Notes under the pieces: model-generated
What the model was told of the DNA's origin: nothing
The model's input: the letters and a program-made list of their open reading frames with translations, nothing else
Database searches by the model: none
Shown: piece by piece, positions 7,236-8,904 of the stretch
Position numbering within the stretch: position 1 is the stretch's first letter
Layout of the letters: the number at the start of each line of letters is the position of its first letter
Position numbers and translations under genes: made by a program
NCBI GenBank assembly: GCA_902796045.1
Contig: CADBNQ010000141.1
Span: 1-8,904 of the forward strand
DNA: 8,904 nucleotides
Source: an uncultured Lachnospiraceae bacterium
GTDB taxonomy: Bacteria; Bacillota; Clostridia; Lachnospirales; Lachnospiraceae
Direction of reading: 5' to 3'

Positions 7236-7254
7236 CTTTTAAAAACATCGCTTA

Positions 7255-7298
7255 TAAAAAACAGGATGAACTGTCATAGACAGCAGCATCCTGTTTTT
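7255..7298 (-). terminator. Intrinsic terminator downstream of pta (probably bidirectional)
   Basis: Arms AAAAACAGGATG (7257-7268) and CATCCTGTTTTT (7287-7298) are perfect 12-bp complements. The loop contains a second short stem, CTGTC (7271-7275) with GACAG (7279-7283). On the minus strand the hairpin ends in a T run, 41 nt past the pta stop, so it should end pta transcription. The plus strand also has T5 after the stem. On the minus strand the sequence just after the hairpin reads TATAAG (7256-7251), a possible -10 box for the operon starting with DUF362. Its -35 region (7279-7274, CTATGA) is poor, so I do not claim a promoter. Confidence 0.88.
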
Positions 7299-7339
7299 AT
7301 GTGTTGTTACAATATCAGATAGTTAAATGTCCGGCCTTA

Positions 7340-8398
7340 CTATTTTAATCCTTTTATTACCTTAAGGGTCTCAATAACAAGTCTGGTGATCATCTCGAGA
7401 TCCTTCTCGTCGATTACGTCATACTCTGGCTCTTCCGGTATACTTAAAGCAGCAGTAACGATGGACATGCTGTAGACTTCTTCAGCTGTACAACCGCGGC
7501 TCAAGTCGTTGATCGGAGCGTTCAGACCCTGGAGAACAGGGCCGACTGCAGTGTATCCGCCCAGGCGTGCTGCAATCTTGTATCCGATGTTACCGGCATT
7601 GATATCAGGGAAGATAAAGGTGTTCGCCTGACCGGCGACTGGTGAACCGGAACACTTGATTGCTGCAACCTCAGGAGAAACGGAAGCATCAAACTGAATC
7701 TCACCTTCAACAGCAAGATCCGGAGCGGCTTCTTTGATCTTCTTCGTAGCATTGGCAACCTTTGTTACGGAATCTCCCTTACCTGACCCAAGTGTAGAGT
7801 AGGAAAGCATGGCTACCTTCGGATCGATACCGAATACTCTGGCTGTCCTGGCAGATTCAATTGCAATCTCAACAAGGTCATCCTCGGATGGATCAATATT
7901 GATCGCACAGTCACCCATGGCCAGTCTCTCGTCACCCTTCACCATGATAAAGCAGGAGCTGACGATCTTATTACCTGGTTTTGTCTTGATCAGCTGCAGG
8001 GCAGGACGAACAGTATCTGCTGTAGAATAGGTGGCTCCGCCTAAGAGACAGTCGCCCTTACCCATCTTAACAAGCATGGTACCGAAATAGTTGCTCTGAG
8101 TGAGGGCTTTACGAACCTTCTCCTCAGTCATCTTGCCTTTGCGGAGCTTGACCATCTCAGCCACCATGGCATCCATCTCAGGATATGTCAGGGGATCAAT
8201 GATCTGGCACTGATCAATGGCATAGCCGCCGGCCTTAGCAGCAGCTTTTACCTCATCGACGTTACCAAGAAGAATAACACCCATAATACCTTCTGCCGTC
8301 AGCTTGGAAGCTGCATCGAGAATACGATTATCCGTACCCTCGGTAAAGACAATGGTCCTGGGGTTCTTCTTCAGGTTTTCAATCATTTTTGTCAGCAT
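7340..8398 (-). CDS. pta: Phosphate acetyltransferase (acetyl-CoA + phosphate to acetyl-phosphate + CoA)
   Basis: Pta interconverts acetyl-CoA and acetyl-phosphate in the cytoplasm, the first step of acetate formation with ATP gain when paired with acetate kinase. Family blocks visible are TIVFTEGTDNRILDAASKL (15-33), GGATYSTADTVRPALQ (120-135), SYSTLGSGKG (199-208), FPDINAGNIGYKIAARLGG (263-281) and PINDLSRGC (295-303), with the active-site Ser300-Arg301. I start at the ATG at 8398-8396 (352 aa), because GGAGG lies six bases upstream; an upstream in-frame ATG at 8425 would place that site inside the gene. The protein has about 25-30 residues (from PEEPEYDV, 321) beyond the usual end near residue 325-330. 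No ackA lies beside it in this window, and a terminator follows directly, so it is probably transcribed alone. Confidence 0.97.
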   Translation of the reverse strand: MLTKMIENLKKNPRTIVFTEGTDNRILDAASKLTAEGIMGVILLGNVDEVKAAAKAGGYAIDQCQIIDPLTYPEMDAMVAEMVKLRKGKMTEEKVRKALTQSNYFGTMLVKMGKGDCLLGGATYSTADTVRPALQLIKTKPGNKIVSSCFIMVKGDERLAMGDCAINIDPSEDDLVEIAIESARTARVFGIDPKVAMLSYSTLGSGKGDSVTKVANATKKIKEAAPDLAVEGEIQFDASVSPEVAAIKCSGSPVAGQANTFIFPDINAGNIGYKIAARLGGYTAVGPVLQGLNAPINDLSRGCTAEEVYSMSIVTAALSIPEEPEYDVIDEKDLEMITRLVIETLKVIKGLK

Positions 8399-8404
8399 AA
8401 AAAA

Positions 8405-8409
8405 CCTCC
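8405..8409 (-). promoter_or_regulatory. Ribosome binding site that fixes the pta start
   Basis: GGAGG on the minus strand, six bases before the ATG at 8398. It favours this start over the in-frame ATG at 8425, whose codons would run through it. Confidence 0.85.
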
Positions 8410-8494
8410 AGTTAATAGTGAACATCCTGCAATCCCATGTAAGTCAACACATTGGAACAGAGAAAACGACCCAGGCTTCCTCCGGTCGGCTGCC

Positions 8495-8528
8495 ATAGTC
8501 TGACCGCAGGATAAGACGCACAGACTAT
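8495..8528. repeat. 8-bp perfect inverted repeat overlapping the pta -10 box
   Basis: ATAGTCTG (8495-8502) and CAGACTAT (8521-8528) are exact reverse complements with 18 bases between them. The right arm shares six bases with the candidate extended -10 box at 8524-8532; the left arm lies in the early transcribed leader of pta. It could be a repressor operator or an RNA hairpin at the 5' end of the transcript. No known regulator site is recognised. Confidence 0.45.
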
Positions 8529-8532
8529 AACA
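8524..8532 (-). promoter_or_regulatory. Candidate pta promoter, extended -10 box
   Basis: On the minus strand TGTTATAGT forms an extended -10 element (TGn plus TATAGT, five of six matches to TATAAT). No good -35 box is seen 16-18 bases upstream, which an extended -10 does not strictly need. Transcription would begin near 8517, giving a leader of about 118 nt before the pta ATG. Confidence 0.4.
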
Positions 8533-8554
8533 ATCGACAGTTTTTCCTAACTAC

Positions 8555-8583
8555 ATTGTAATCCAAGCTGTAAAAAAATGCAA
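8555..8583 (-). promoter_or_regulatory. Alternative candidate pta promoter, -35/-10 type
   Basis: TTGCAT (8583-8578) and TACAAT (8560-8555) are separated by exactly 17 bases on the minus strand. The -10 matches five of six positions, the -35 only partly. The predicted start is near 8548. It competes with the extended -10 candidate downstream; both could be used. Confidence 0.35.
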
Positions 8584-8587
8584 GTTA

Positions 8588-8601
8588 TGAAAACGATAAA
8601 T
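8588..8601. promoter_or_regulatory. Partial CcpA (cre-like) box upstream of pta
   Basis: TGAAAACGATAAAT fits seven of the nine fixed positions of the Gram-positive cre consensus TGNAANCGNWNNCA; the final CA is lost. It lies just upstream of the -35 of the 8555-8583 promoter candidate, centred about 46 bases before its predicted start. In Bacillus subtilis, pta is activated by CcpA from an upstream cre, which makes the position suggestive. A short degenerate motif can occur by chance. Confidence 0.3.
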
Positions 8602-8603
8602 TT

Positions 8604-8632
8604 TTGACACAAAGGCAAAAAATAACTGTATT
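8604..8632 (+). promoter_or_regulatory. Candidate rightward promoter
   Basis: A perfect TTGACA (8604-8609), 17 bases, then TGTATT (8627-8632, four of six matches). It points away from pta toward the right edge. No gene with a ribosome binding site is seen on the plus strand before the window ends, so its target, if any, is outside or non-coding. Confidence 0.3.
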
Positions 8633-8668
8633 TTGTGTAAACATAGAGAATGATAGCACAAAATACAG
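8626..8668. repeat. 12-bp perfect inverted repeat, AT-rich
   Basis: CTGTATTTTGTG (8626-8637) and CACAAAATACAG (8657-8668) are exact reverse complements with a 19-base loop. The left arm covers the -10 of the rightward promoter candidate. Read on the minus strand, the stem is followed by TTATTTTTTG, so it could also end transcription entering from the right. A third related word, ACACAAA (8607-8613), is complementary to TTTGTGT (8632-8638). Operator and weak terminator are both possible. Confidence 0.5.
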
Positions 8669-8904
8669 CTCTTTGTCGTACATTTTACACTTACAAACTA
8701 AAACTACCCCACACGAGAACTGTATTGAGTCTGTCTTCATCGGTATCTGCCGGTACATGACCTCAGAAATGTACTGTTTTATCATTCATGACAGCCATTA
8801 TCGGACGTTTTGGTACAACGCACGCTGATCCCTTTGTTCTTAGTATGTACAGCTATCTTGCTGCATCTGTTCCATTATTTATATGGATGAGGCCCTGGAA
8901 AAAC
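8669..8904. other. Region without a supported gene
   Basis: No frame here has both a ribosome binding site and recognisable protein sequence. A 66-codon minus-strand frame (8785-8585) and a plus-strand frame starting at the TTG of the -35 box look like noise. At the right edge, the minus-strand frame entering at 8904 stops at 8855-8853 after about 16 residues (FFQGLIHINNGTDAAR); it could be the tail of a gene outside the window. A plus-strand ATG at 8845 stays open to the edge for 20 codons with no ribosome binding site. A small palindrome GTACAT/ATGTAC lies at 8753-8758 and 8769-8774. Confidence 0.6.

Noticed and set aside
8399..8425. Nine-codon N-terminal extension of pta (start at 8425)
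   Set aside because: The ribosome binding site GGAGG at 8409-8405 would lie inside the coding region, and Pta proteins normally start close to the MLTKMIENL-type sequence.
8585..8785. Minus-strand 66-codon frame upstream of pta
   Set aside because: No ribosome binding site, low-complexity Cys/Phe/Ser-rich product, and it runs through the inverted repeats and promoter-like elements.
8669..8904. Possible insertion-sequence end or tRNA/riboswitch in the right-hand gap
   Set aside because: No transposase fragment, terminal repeats with target duplication, cloverleaf or known riboswitch core could be found by eye.
1..8904. CRISPR array or tandem repeat array
   Set aside because: No regularly spaced direct repeats were seen anywhere in the window.

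Overview
The window looks like a chromosomal stretch from a Gram-positive anaerobe of the Clostridia, most plausibly Lachnospiraceae. This is inferred from strong AGGAGG-type ribosome binding sites, Firmicutes-type protein families (AzlC/AzlD, a PfoR-like EIIC membrane protein, short MutS-like ATPases, Pta) and roughly balanced base composition. It is not a database match. Every supported gene lies on the minus strand, so transcription runs from right to left.

Right edge (about 8399-8904): a gene-poor region of about 500 bases ahead of pta. It holds two candidate promoters for pta, a partial CcpA/cre-like box, an 8-bp inverted repeat over the better -10 box, a rightward promoter-like sequence with a perfect TTGACA box, and a perfect 12-bp inverted repeat. 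I see no convincing gene between 8529 and 8904.

Centre right (7340-8398): pta, phosphate acetyltransferase, a complete gene followed at once by a strong intrinsic terminator (7257-7298). No acetate kinase gene is adjacent in the window.

Main block (1-7223): nine minus-strand genes with no gap over 27 nt and several overlaps, so probably one operon. In order of transcription: a DUF362 protein with an unusual basic N-terminus and a GTG start; a one-domain cupin; a small protein with a CX3CX2C cysteine cluster; a PfoR-like EIIC membrane protein; a dGTPase-type HD hydrolase (dgt); AzlC and AzlD, the two subunits of a branched-chain amino acid exporter; a 513-residue MutS-like ATPase; and a second MutS-like paralogue that overlaps it by 4 bp and runs off the left edge.

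The parts with known functions are acetyl-CoA/acetyl-phosphate interconversion (Pta), dNTP hydrolysis (Dgt) and amino acid export (AzlCD). The roles of DUF362, the cupin, the Cys protein, the orphan EIIC and the paired MutS-like ATPases are not established. The most unusual elements are the tandem coupled MutS-like genes without a visible mismatch-recognition domain, the DUF362-cupin-Cys-protein trio at the head of the operon, and the dense set of symmetric DNA elements upstream of pta.
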